Positions 17,140-25,021 of a DNA stretch of 64,000 nucleotides are shown piece by piece. How positions within the stretch are numbered: position 1 is the stretch's first letter; each line of letters begins with the position of its first letter. The notes under the pieces were generated by a model that saw only the letters and a list, made by a program, of their open reading frames with translations, did not search any database and was not told the origin of the DNA. The position numbers and the translations under genes are program-made. This stretch comes from Lysobacterales bacterium (GTDB lineage Bacteria; Pseudomonadota; Gammaproteobacteria; Xanthomonadales; Xanthomonadaceae). Location of the stretch: NCBI GenBank assembly GCA_016718605.1, contig JADKCY010000002.1, positions 186,001-250,000 on the forward strand. The letters run 5' to 3'.

Positions 17140-20100
17140 TCACCAGCGCAACTCCAGTGTGGCAGGCAGCGCACGAATCACCCATTCCTGATGTCCATCG
17201 CGTGATTCAAGCTCAATTGATGCCTGCGGCGCCGCCAACTTGGCGTGCGGATGGTCAGGTAACCAGAAGCGCAAACCACCCGGCGGCATATCCAGCCCGG
17301 CCTCGACATGCAGCATCACCCGACGTTCACCGTGCGCGCGTAGCCAATAGCTCAGCGCCCCCCAAGGTGTGCGCAGTGCCTGAACTCGCACGCCCTCACC
17401 CGCTCGCCACGTAGCGCTCACGCCGGCTGCTAACACCATGCTTTGATCCGACTCGCGCTCGTAGGCGAGCATATCCAGCGTGCTGCGAATAAAGTCGGAG
17501 GCCACCCAGCCATGCGGCATGTCGCCAATGAAATGCGACTTGCGCGGGTCATGCACCACGACTTCGGCCCATTGATTCCAGGCCACCGGACGTCGATCCG
17601 CCATGAAGTACTGCACGGCCTGCTGCGCCTTGTCGACCCAACCGAGCCGCAACAGACTGCCGACCACACGCCATTCGTAGGGCGTGTACAACGTGGAGTC
17701 GCTGCGTCCCTCACGACGCGCGACAAAGTGCTGCCAGTAAAGCTCGAAGGTAGCTCGCAAGGCCTCCTGCGGCAGCATGGCAGTCTCACCACCCGGCGCC
17801 AGAGCGATCGTAGTCGAAGTCGCGTCGAAGTCACCCCGATCCGCTGCCCCCGGCAAAAAGTTGATTTCATGGTGTTGCATCGCTGCCTGCAGCGACGCGT
17901 AAAGATCCTTGCGATACCCATCGCGCGCGTTGCGGATGCGTCCTGCCTCGTCGCGCAAGTCCAATGCGTCGGCAATGTCGACCGCGTCCTTGTAACCCAA
18001 CAAGCCCCAGAAATTGTCCCAGTACGCGTAGGCTGGCCGGTCGGAATAACCTTCGTGGCTGATCGAAGGTGGCAGCAATCCGAAATAGGCGGATCGGTCT
18101 GCGGTCTGGTTGCGCTCACTGCGCTCACTGGCGCGAAGCGCGTCCATGTATTGGATGGCCGCTTTCACGGAAGGCCAGCGCCTGCGCAGTGCGTCCTTGT
18201 CGCGATCAAAGCGGAACAGTTCGGCGATCAGGTAGATCAACTCGCCGTGGCTGTCATGCTCGGGTACGGGGTCAGCGCCGCGCGCATCCGCGCAGCAGGG
18301 CACTTTGCCGCTGTCGAATTGGAACGGCAGAAACCAGTCGAGAAAGTCCCGCGCGGCGTCCGCATGACCAAGTCGCATCAACGCGCCGGACGTCATCGCA
18401 CCATCACGAATCCACGAACGGCTGTAGGACCGCGTGCCAGGTTGAATCGCCACGCCATGGCGATTGATCAGAATATGCGCCAGTGCGGTGCGCAAACTGC
18501 CACCGATCTCGGGCGCGGCTTCAATATCTACCCGCGTGCGATCCACCAGCGCACGCCATTGTTCTGCCACCGCCCTCTCGCGCGCATCCAGATCGGTCAT
18601 TCCGCCGAGCGTCACTGATGCACCATCGATTGCTTGCATCGGCAACTGCAGCGCGGTTTCCCAGTGTTCACCGGGTGACAACTTCACGCGATACAGCCAC
18701 GCACCGCTAGCCAGCGCGGTCGGGTCTTGCAGCGATGTCGATGCGGTCGCGCAGGGGGGTGCGTTGTCTGTCAGGCACGTCGATGCCAAGGCAGGCAGCC
18801 AGTCCATCAACGCGCCTTGATCAAAGCCGCGCACCGCGATGACCTGCGCTGGTCGCAGTGCGTGCGCGGCCCAGGCACCATTCACCCGTGCGCTATCCGC
18901 CGTCAGCGCCAGTTGCCGCACCTGACTGACGCCTCCGGGCGTATTGAGAAACTGAACCGGCGGATTCACCTGCAACGGACGAAGGGCCAGCGCGAGGACG
19001 ATCTCCTGCGGCGCTGCGGACACGTTTTGCAGGCGATAGCGCGCCAGCAATTGCGGTTCGCTCGCCTTGCCATCCGCGAAGGCCGTGACCTGCAATGCCA
19101 GCGCTTGAGGCAGTTGCCAATGTACGCTGGGGATCGGCAAGTCACCATCGCGCAGACTGTGCGAGATCGTCGCGTCGGACCAGCTCAGCACCCGCCAGCC
19201 TGCTGGCTGTGCGACATCTCGGACCATCAGTAGGGGCTCGACCGAGAACGCACCGCGATACGGCTCGATCGCACCATCCTCGGAAAGCAAAGCCTGCGTG
19301 CGACCACCCGGGACGCCAAGCACCGTCCAATAGGTCTGTTGACCAGAGAAGCCGCGCGGGTAATGACCGACCGGCGACTCGCTGGCCAAGACCTGCAACA
19401 TCGAATTGGCGCTCTGCCCAAAGGCGAGATCGCGCACCTGTAACTCGGCAAGCGCATAGCGACCCGCCTGCGGACGCAACAAGTCGAGTCGCAGAAAACG
19501 TGCTTCGGACTCACTCAACAGAAGTGGATCGACGCCGCCGTCACCGTCACGCACTGTGCGCGCCTTGCGCCATTCGACCGCATCATCCGAAAGGCTGAGA
19601 TCGTAGTCGCGCGCACCCTGATTCGGCATCCAACGCAATACCACGCCACCGAACTCGCGCGGCTGCCCCAGATCCAGCAGCAAGCTGGAAGGTGATCCGT
19701 CGCTGCTGACCCACGCCGTCTCCAATTTCGCATCCAGCGCGCGCGCCAGGTTGGCCTGCGCGTCAGCGCTTGCGGAGACTTGCCCTGTCTCGACGTTCAG
19801 CCACACCGGCACCGGCGGTGGCGGCAACGGCTGTCGCGCCTGCAAACTCAACTGATCCACGCAGACACTGCCGATGCCACCACCACTGCCCGCCGCCACG
19901 GTCAGTTCCAGATAGCGCGATTGGCGCAGGTGCCGCTGGCCTGTCGGCCCCCAGGCGAAGTCGATATGGCGACGTTTGTAGCGCTGCAGGGTCCAGTCCT
20001 TCGGCACCCGGAACTCGGGCCGACTGACCCACCAGACGTTCTCGCGACTGTCATCCACCAGCTTGAACTGCCAGTGATTCGCACCACCCTGACCGCGCAG

Positions 20101-20424
20101 AGAGAACCGCAACTCAAAGTCTTGCGGGAAGTCGAGCGGCAGCTCGCGGCGTGCCAGCGCAAAGCCGGACGCGCGACTGAAATCGTAGTCGAGACACATG
20201 GCGCGGCCTTGCACACCATCAACCCAGCGCAGCACCGCACCCACTTCGTCCGTTCCTTCCGCGCGCCAGTCAAGCAGCGTGTCGAAATCGTCCAGAAGAA
20301 TCGTCGGTGCTTCCTCCGCTTCGCTCGCAACAACGAAGGCACCCGGGAACACGCCTATCAGGCTGCAGAGCATGGCACGCAGCCAGTCGTGCCAGTCACC
20401 CGGCCGGGAAATGACTCGATTCAT
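17140..20424 (-). CDS. Large secreted discoidin-domain protein with (alpha/alpha)6 glycosidase-like domain
   Basis: A 1094-residue protein with an N-terminal hydrophobic signal region (AMLCSLIGVFPGAFVVASEA). Residues about 42-200 form a beta-sandwich (DDFDTLLDWRAEG, FSLRGQGGANHWQFKLVDD) like a carbohydrate-binding module; about 210-330 a discoidin (F5/8 type C) domain (DAKLETAWVSSDGSPSSLLL, RFLRLDLL). A middle beta-rich part is followed from about 640 by an (alpha/alpha)6 toroid: SRSWIRDGAMTSGALMRLG, DHSHGELIYLIAELFRFD-like EHDSHGELIYLIAELF, AYWDNFWGLLGYKDA, TPYEWRVVGSLLRLG, GDMPHGWVASDF. This resembles GH15/GH63/GH65-clan folds, but I cannot name a family. It is the last gene of the transporter operon, 6 bases after the second permease, so it likely acts in the periplasm or at the surface on the same glycan. 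Confidence 0.8.
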   Translation of the reverse strand: MNRVISRPGDWHDWLRAMLCSLIGVFPGAFVVASEAEEAPTILLDDFDTLLDWRAEGTDEVGAVLRWVDGVQGRAMCLDYDFSRASGFALARRELPLDFPQDFELRFSLRGQGGANHWQFKLVDDSRENVWWVSRPEFRVPKDWTLQRYKRRHIDFAWGPTGQRHLRQSRYLELTVAAGSGGGIGSVCVDQLSLQARQPLPPPPVPVWLNVETGQVSASADAQANLARALDAKLETAWVSSDGSPSSLLLDLGQPREFGGVVLRWMPNQGARDYDLSLSDDAVEWRKARTVRDGDGGVDPLLLSESEARFLRLDLLRPQAGRYALAELQVRDLAFGQSANSMLQVLASESPVGHYPRGFSGQQTYWTVLGVPGGRTQALLSEDGAIEPYRGAFSVEPLLMVRDVAQPAGWRVLSWSDATISHSLRDGDLPIPSVHWQLPQALALQVTAFADGKASEPQLLARYRLQNVSAAPQEIVLALALRPLQVNPPVQFLNTPGGVSQVRQLALTADSARVNGAWAAHALRPAQVIAVRGFDQGALMDWLPALASTCLTDNAPPCATASTSLQDPTALASGAWLYRVKLSPGEHWETALQLPMQAIDGASVTLGGMTDLDARERAVAEQWRALVDRTRVDIEAAPEIGGSLRTALAHILINRHGVAIQPGTRSYSRSWIRDGAMTSGALMRLGHADAARDFLDWFLPFQFDSGKVPCCADARGADPVPEHDSHGELIYLIAELFRFDRDKDALRRRWPSVKAAIQYMDALRASERSERNQTADRSAYFGLLPPSISHEGYSDRPAYAYWDNFWGLLGYKDAVDIADALDLRDEAGRIRNARDGYRKDLYASLQAAMQHHEINFLPGAADRGDFDATSTTIALAPGGETAMLPQEALRATFELYWQHFVARREGRSDSTLYTPYEWRVVGSLLRLGWVDKAQQAVQYFMADRRPVAWNQWAEVVVHDPRKSHFIGDMPHGWVASDFIRSTLDMLAYERESDQSMVLAAGVSATWRAGEGVRVQALRTPWGALSYWLRAHGERRVMLHVEAGLDMPPGGLRFWLPDHPHAKLAAPQASIELESRDGHQEWVIRALPATLELRW

Positions 20425-20430
20425 TCGCGA

Positions 20431-21267
20431 TCACCCTTTCACGCTGCCAAGCAGCAGTCCCTGCAGGTAGTAGCGTTGCAGAGCGAGAAACAACAGCAGG
20501 ACCGGCAGCACGGTCAATACAGCCCCGGCCATCATCAGTTCGCTGTCCTGCACATGCTCACGCGCTAGGTTCGACAGCGCTACCGGCAAGGTGTGCAAAC
20601 CACTGTCGCTGAGTACGATCAGCGGCCACATGAAGTCATTCCAACTGCCGAGAAAGGTGAACGTGGCCAGCGTCACCAGGACCGGTTTGAGCAGGGGCAA
20701 CACGATCTGCCAAAAGATGCGGAACTCGCCTGCACCATCGATGCGTGCAGCCTCAAGCAGTTCATCAGGAATCCCGCGCGTGTACTGCCGCACCAAAAAA
20801 ATCCCGAACACGCTGGCCATGGCAGGCACAACAATACCGCCGATACTGTTGACCAGACCCATTTCCTTCAACAACAGGAACAGCGGCATCATTGCGACCT
20901 GTGCTGGAATCACCAAGGCACCGAGCAAGCTCTGAAACAGTCGCTCGCGTCCGTGAAACGTCAACTTGGCGAAGGCGTATCCCGCCAACGTGTTGAACAA
21001 CAACGACAGCAGCGTCACCAGCAGTGCGATCAGCAGGCTATTCAAGGCATAGCTGCCAATGCCCATCCGCGAAAACAACAAGCGGTAGTTGTCCAATGTC
21101 GGCGCACTGGGCAGCAAGGGTGGAGGCAGTGAGCTTGCTTCACCTGCTGGCATGAAGGACACCGACAACATCCAAACCAAGGGCGCCAAGCTGGCGACCG
21201 CAAAGCCCACCAATGCACCATTGACCAGAACGCCCGCCCAGTCGCTTCGCGAAACCGGCACGCTCAT
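20431..21267 (-). CDS. Sugar ABC transporter permease (MalG/UgpE-like)
   Basis: A 278-residue inner-membrane permease with six predicted helices. The cytoplasmic EAA loop that docks on the ATPase reads EAARIDGAGEFRIFWQIVLPL; other typical parts are LNSLLIALLVTLLSLLFNTLAGYAFAKL-like sequence and LGSWNDFMWPLIVL. The ATG at 21267 overlaps the stop of the first permease (ATGA); the longer frame to 21369 lies inside that gene. It pairs with the MalF-like permease and, by inference, the ATPase at 13542-14639. Confidence 0.92.
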   Translation of the reverse strand: MSVPVSRSDWAGVLVNGALVGFAVASLAPLVWMLSVSFMPAGEASSLPPPLLPSAPTLDNYRLLFSRMGIGSYALNSLLIALLVTLLSLLFNTLAGYAFAKLTFHGRERLFQSLLGALVIPAQVAMMPLFLLLKEMGLVNSIGGIVVPAMASVFGIFLVRQYTRGIPDELLEAARIDGAGEFRIFWQIVLPLLKPVLVTLATFTFLGSWNDFMWPLIVLSDSGLHTLPVALSNLAREHVQDSELMMAGAVLTVLPVLLLFLALQRYYLQGLLLGSVKG

Positions 21268-22139
21268 TCGTGGCGACTCCGAAACAGACGAGTGAGTATC
21301 AGGGTGACGAACAGCATCAGGGCAAACAAGCTGAAAGCCACCGCTGACGCCATGCCGAGATTCCACCATTTGAAGCCCTCTTCAAACATCAGATAGAGAA
21401 CGCTCAAGGTGCTCTGAACTGGCCCGCCCTCGGTAATGACATAGGGCTCGGCGAACAACTGAAAATAGCCCGCTGTGGTGAGAATGGCCACCATCATCAA
21501 CATGGGCTGCAGACTCGGTAAGGTGATGTGTCGGAACTGCTGCCAGCGATTCGCTCCGTCAATGCGCGCAGCTTCGTAAAGGTCTGCGGGAATAGCCTGC
21601 AAGCCAGCTAACAGGATGATCATGTTGTAGCCGAAGTTCTTCCAAACCGCGAAGAGGATCAGTGTCGGCATGGCCCAGTGCGGGTCCCCCAACCAGTCCA
21701 CGGGGTCGATCCCGACACCAGCAAGCACATGGTTGATCCAGCCGTAGCGGGTGTGAAATAGGTAGCGCCAGATCACCGCTACTGCCACCACCGTGGTCAC
21801 GACAGGTGCAAACAGAGCGGTGCGGAAAAATGCTCTGCAACGCGCGGCGCTATCCTGAAGCAGAACTGCCGCTAGCAGCGAAACACCCATCGAAACCGGC
21901 ACGCCGACGACGACGAAATACAACGTATTCCCCAAAGCCTGCCAGAACAGTGGCCGTTGCAGTAATTCGAGGTAGTTGGCAAAACCCACCCAGCGCAGGT
22001 TGGCCGGATCAGCCAGTGCATAAAGATCGAAGTCAGTCAGGCTCAGCAGCAGAGAAGCTGCCGCTGGCAACAGAAAGAACACCCCGATGACCAGCAATGC
22101 AGGGCTGATGAAACACCAGGCAGCGCGACTTGCCGTCAT
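21264..22139 (-). CDS. Sugar ABC transporter permease (MalF/UgpA-like)
   Basis: A 291-residue permease with six predicted helices, starting ASRAAWCFISPALLVIGVFFLLP. The EAA motif is EAARIDGANRWQQFRHITLP; ITEGGPVQSTLSVLYLMFEEGF is also typical of the MalF side. It carries no large periplasmic loop, so it is of the UgpA/LacF size class. Its ATG overlaps the stop of the binding-protein gene by four bases. Confidence 0.92.
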   Translation of the reverse strand: MTASRAAWCFISPALLVIGVFFLLPAAASLLLSLTDFDLYALADPANLRWVGFANYLELLQRPLFWQALGNTLYFVVVGVPVSMGVSLLAAVLLQDSAARCRAFFRTALFAPVVTTVVAVAVIWRYLFHTRYGWINHVLAGVGIDPVDWLGDPHWAMPTLILFAVWKNFGYNMIILLAGLQAIPADLYEAARIDGANRWQQFRHITLPSLQPMLMMVAILTTAGYFQLFAEPYVITEGGPVQSTLSVLYLMFEEGFKWWNLGMASAVAFSLFALMLFVTLILTRLFRSRHE

Positions 22140-23446
22140 GGACGCTCCTCCATGACTGGACTATCCAGCGAACCGTTCTGCAGCATCCAGCGCCGCTTCT
22201 CGAGAATCCGGTCGGTGCGGCGATCAAGCTCATCGGCGGCGCCTGCCACATCCAGTTTGCCGTGCACCAGCAACTCGCCGACAAGGCGCATTTCGGTGGC
22301 GATACGCTCCCACTCCGGTACCGCAGGCGGCGGTTTGGCGCGCTCCAGTTGGTCTCGAAATGCCTGCGCGTAGACATCATCTGCCAGACTGGACGTATCC
22401 CAACTGCTGCGCCGTGGTGGCATGTCGCCCACGCGTTGATGGAAGGCGCGCTGCACGGCAGGCTCACTGAGATATTCGATCAGTCGCCAAGCCAAGTCCG
22501 GCTGCGCAGATTGCCTTGAGATCACCAAGCTGGAACCACCCGCAATGGACGCGCCCGGCCCGTCCGGACCGGGCAGCGGCGCGGTCATCCACGCCGATTG
22601 CAATTCGGGCGGCAGACGCTGTTGGAATTCGGCGATGTTCCAGGGACCGGAAATATAGAAGCTGAAGTACCCACGCCCGAATTCCGTCCAAGGATTGGCG
22701 ATTTGGGTGTTGCTGGCACGAGGCGCATAGCCTAGTTCGAACATCCTGGCGTAGAAGGCCAAGCTACGTTGCAAATCAGGATGTCGAAAATTGCCGTAGC
22801 GTCCACCCTCGCGCAGCAGGGGCTCGGCCTGTTGCAGCGACAACGCCAACAGTGGCTCGAACTCATTCAGCGGCAACAGCACGGCATACGCCTGCTCTCC
22901 CACCTGCGCCTTGATAGCCGCCTGCATCGTCAGCCACTCGTCCCAGCTCTGTGGCGGATGGTCGAAACCCGCCTTGCGCAACAGATCGCGTCGATAGAAC
23001 AACAGACGGGTATCGACATACCAAGGCACACCGTAGAGCGTACCGTCCACCACGTTGGTGGCCCAGATGCCAGCAAAGTAATCCTGTTGCACGACAGTCG
23101 CGGAGCGGGTCGCCCGAACCTCCAGCGGCAGCAGGGCATTCAACATCGCGAATTCCGGCACCCACGTATTGCCAAGCTGGAGCACATCCGGCAAAGCGTC
23201 TGACGCGTATGCGGTCAGCAACTTGGCGTGTGCGGCAGTCCAAGGAAGCTGCTGCAGGGCAACTCGCACACCCGGATGACGCCGCTCGAATTCGGGTATC
23301 AGCGCTGCAACTGCCTCAGCCTCACGTCCCATCGCCCAAAATCGCAGCGTCGTGCCCGCAGCGGGCTGGTCCAGCCTGCTGCATCCCGGCACCAGTATCG
23401 ATAGCAGAATCACCCACAGAAGGCAGCGCTGAAGAAGCCGAATCAT
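22136..23446 (-). CDS. Sugar ABC transporter substrate-binding lipoprotein
   Basis: A 436-residue family-1 solute-binding protein. The lipobox ends VPGC at Cys22, so it should be lipid-anchored in the periplasm. Then comes TLRFWAMGREAEAVAALIPEFERRHPGVRV, LPDVLQLGNTWVPEFA, and YGVPWYVDTRLLFYRRDLL, typical of carbohydrate-binding family members such as UgpB and MalE. Its ATG shares one base with the GH144 stop (TGATG), so import and depolymerisation genes are translationally coupled. The bound sugar is inferred from that coupling to be an oligosaccharide made by GH144. Confidence 0.92.
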   Translation of the reverse strand: MIRLLQRCLLWVILLSILVPGCSRLDQPAAGTTLRFWAMGREAEAVAALIPEFERRHPGVRVALQQLPWTAAHAKLLTAYASDALPDVLQLGNTWVPEFAMLNALLPLEVRATRSATVVQQDYFAGIWATNVVDGTLYGVPWYVDTRLLFYRRDLLRKAGFDHPPQSWDEWLTMQAAIKAQVGEQAYAVLLPLNEFEPLLALSLQQAEPLLREGGRYGNFRHPDLQRSLAFYARMFELGYAPRASNTQIANPWTEFGRGYFSFYISGPWNIAEFQQRLPPELQSAWMTAPLPGPDGPGASIAGGSSLVISRQSAQPDLAWRLIEYLSEPAVQRAFHQRVGDMPPRRSSWDTSSLADDVYAQAFRDQLERAKPPPAVPEWERIATEMRLVGELLVHGKLDVAGAADELDRRTDRILEKRRWMLQNGSLDSPVMEERP

Positions 23447-24915
23447 CAGCGCTTCGGCTCATCTATGGGTCGGTCCAACCAACCCCCCCGAAAACCTGCA
23501 CGCTGCAAGCCGCGTCGGACATGTGGATTGCGCCGCATCACCTCCCAGACTCTGCCATTTCGATAGTTGGCAATCATGGTCAGGATGGGCCCCTGATCGA
23601 TGCCGATGTACTGATCCGCCACCCAACCCCAGCCGGGCACACGACGCCCGACCTGCACCGGCACCGTATCATCGAAGGTCAGATTGAAGGCATCGATGAA
23701 TCCGTAGTCACCGTAGATGTGGCGACCATGCCGCTTGTGCAACACGCCGACCGAACGCATCACCTCGGCTGGCGCAAATGGCAAAGATCCCAACATCGCG
23801 GTCGGCGCGATGGTGCCATCATCGAAGGCGTCTTTCAGGCCTGCGCCGCGCGCCGAGTAGCCGCGGAAGTTTCGCGTGCGACCGTTGTGGTCCTGCGCAA
23901 CGTGTCCCGGCCCATCACTCGCGGTAAGCCCCCAGACGTAACGGCCATAGCCTTTGAAACCCTCAGGATTGGCAATGGCATAGGCACGCTGCGCCAAGGT
24001 CGCGCGCCGGCTGTTTTCGAAGTAGTCGATACCCTTGGCGCGCATGTACTCATCCTGGATGCCCCGAAAGTCGATCCATACATGGCTGTACTGATGTCCG
24101 AACATGGGCCCAAATCCAAGATGTTGTTGTCCGTAGTAGCGCCCCCAGCTCTGCGGATACTCGCCCTGCCACTCCGCCCATGCCTCTTCGCCGATGGGAT
24201 GCGTGGGCGAACCCAGCGCCAGTACGTAAACCAGCATACCTTCGTTGTAGCCCACCCAGTCGTGGCGGATGAAGCCGCTTTCGGGATGCCAGCCCATCGA
24301 CAACAGGGGTGGACGCACCTGCAGGAAAGTCCAGTCCACACGCTGATAAATGGCTTCGGCCAAGTCGCGAATCGCCTGCTCTTCGGGCTGGTCCTGATCG
24401 AACCAAGTCTGTGCAAACAGCACACCGCCAAGCAGGAGCGCGGTGTCGACGGATGACAACTCTACCCAAGGCGCAAAGCGTTCGCCGCTGTCGAGATGCA
24501 GGAAGTGGTAGAAAAATCCGTGATATCCGGTCATGCCCTGCGCGCTGCTGCCTTGTGGCGCATCGTGCAGGAAGCGCAACGTCGCCAGCGTGCGCTGTCG
24601 CGCTTGATCACGACTGATCCAGCCACGCTCGACACCCAGCGGATACGCCGTCAACGCAAAGCCGACGGCCGCAATACTGGCGAACGGTTCGTCCCACGGC
24701 ACACGGTCTGGCGCGAGTCCATTGTCGGCGCGGGTTTCCTGCCAGAAATAGTTGAACGTGCGGCGTTCAATGTCGCGCATCAATACTGGCAAACGGTGCA
24801 CAGCTTCGCTGCGCTGACCGCTTCCTGCATTCCCGGCATGAACGGTCGGGGCCACCGCAATCAGCAGACACAGCAGCAAGCCATTGAGCAGACCGCACGC
24901 TATGGTTTTCGTCAT
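23446..24915 (-). CDS. GH144-type (PF10091) glucanase, probable endo-beta-1,2-glucanase
   Basis: A 489-residue secreted enzyme: signal peptide MTKTIACGLLNGLLLCLLIA ending VHAG, then an (alpha/alpha)6 domain with RRTFNYFWQETRADNGLAPDR, SIAAVGFALTAYPLGVERGW, TGYHGFFYHFLHLDSGERF, ELSSVDTALLLGGVLFAQ, YNEGMLVYVLALGSPTHP, and GSLPFAPAEV with a terminal IGIDQGPILTMIANYRNGRV. These are the conserved blocks of the glucoamylase-labelled PF10091 family, founding members of which (GH144, from Chitinophaga) are endo-beta-1,2-glucanases; the label glucoamylase is historical. ATG 24915 has GGAG six bases upstream; the longer frame to 25017 has no signal peptide at its start. It follows the TonB receptor and is coupled to the binding-protein gene. 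Product linkage remains an inference. Confidence 0.85.
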   Translation of the reverse strand: MTKTIACGLLNGLLLCLLIAVAPTVHAGNAGSGQRSEAVHRLPVLMRDIERRTFNYFWQETRADNGLAPDRVPWDEPFASIAAVGFALTAYPLGVERGWISRDQARQRTLATLRFLHDAPQGSSAQGMTGYHGFFYHFLHLDSGERFAPWVELSSVDTALLLGGVLFAQTWFDQDQPEEQAIRDLAEAIYQRVDWTFLQVRPPLLSMGWHPESGFIRHDWVGYNEGMLVYVLALGSPTHPIGEEAWAEWQGEYPQSWGRYYGQQHLGFGPMFGHQYSHVWIDFRGIQDEYMRAKGIDYFENSRRATLAQRAYAIANPEGFKGYGRYVWGLTASDGPGHVAQDHNGRTRNFRGYSARGAGLKDAFDDGTIAPTAMLGSLPFAPAEVMRSVGVLHKRHGRHIYGDYGFIDAFNLTFDDTVPVQVGRRVPGWGWVADQYIGIDQGPILTMIANYRNGRVWEVMRRNPHVRRGLQRAGFRGGWLDRPIDEPKR

Positions 24916-24970
24916 CACGCTCTCCACCGGCGCATGGCACGGCGTTAACGCCACGCCCAGACCCTTTGCT

Positions 24971-25004
24971 GAGCCTGCGCTGCGCAGAAACGCAGCACAG
25001 GCTC
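24971..25004. other. Intergenic stem-loop between TonB receptor and GH144 genes
   Basis: GAGCCTGCGCTGCG (24971-24984) and CGCAGCACAGGCTC (24991-25004) form a 14-base stem with one wobble or mismatch position and a 6-base loop. It begins 18 bases after the receptor stop on the minus strand and has no T-run, so it is unlikely to be a full terminator. It may stabilise the receptor mRNA or cut down expression of the downstream genes. Confidence 0.6.
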
Positions 25005-25021
25005 CCTTGCAATACAACGTC

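Noticed and set aside
24971..25004. Rho-independent terminator between TonB receptor and GH144
   Set aside because: The stem is strong but neither strand has a following T-run, so I list it only as a stem-loop.
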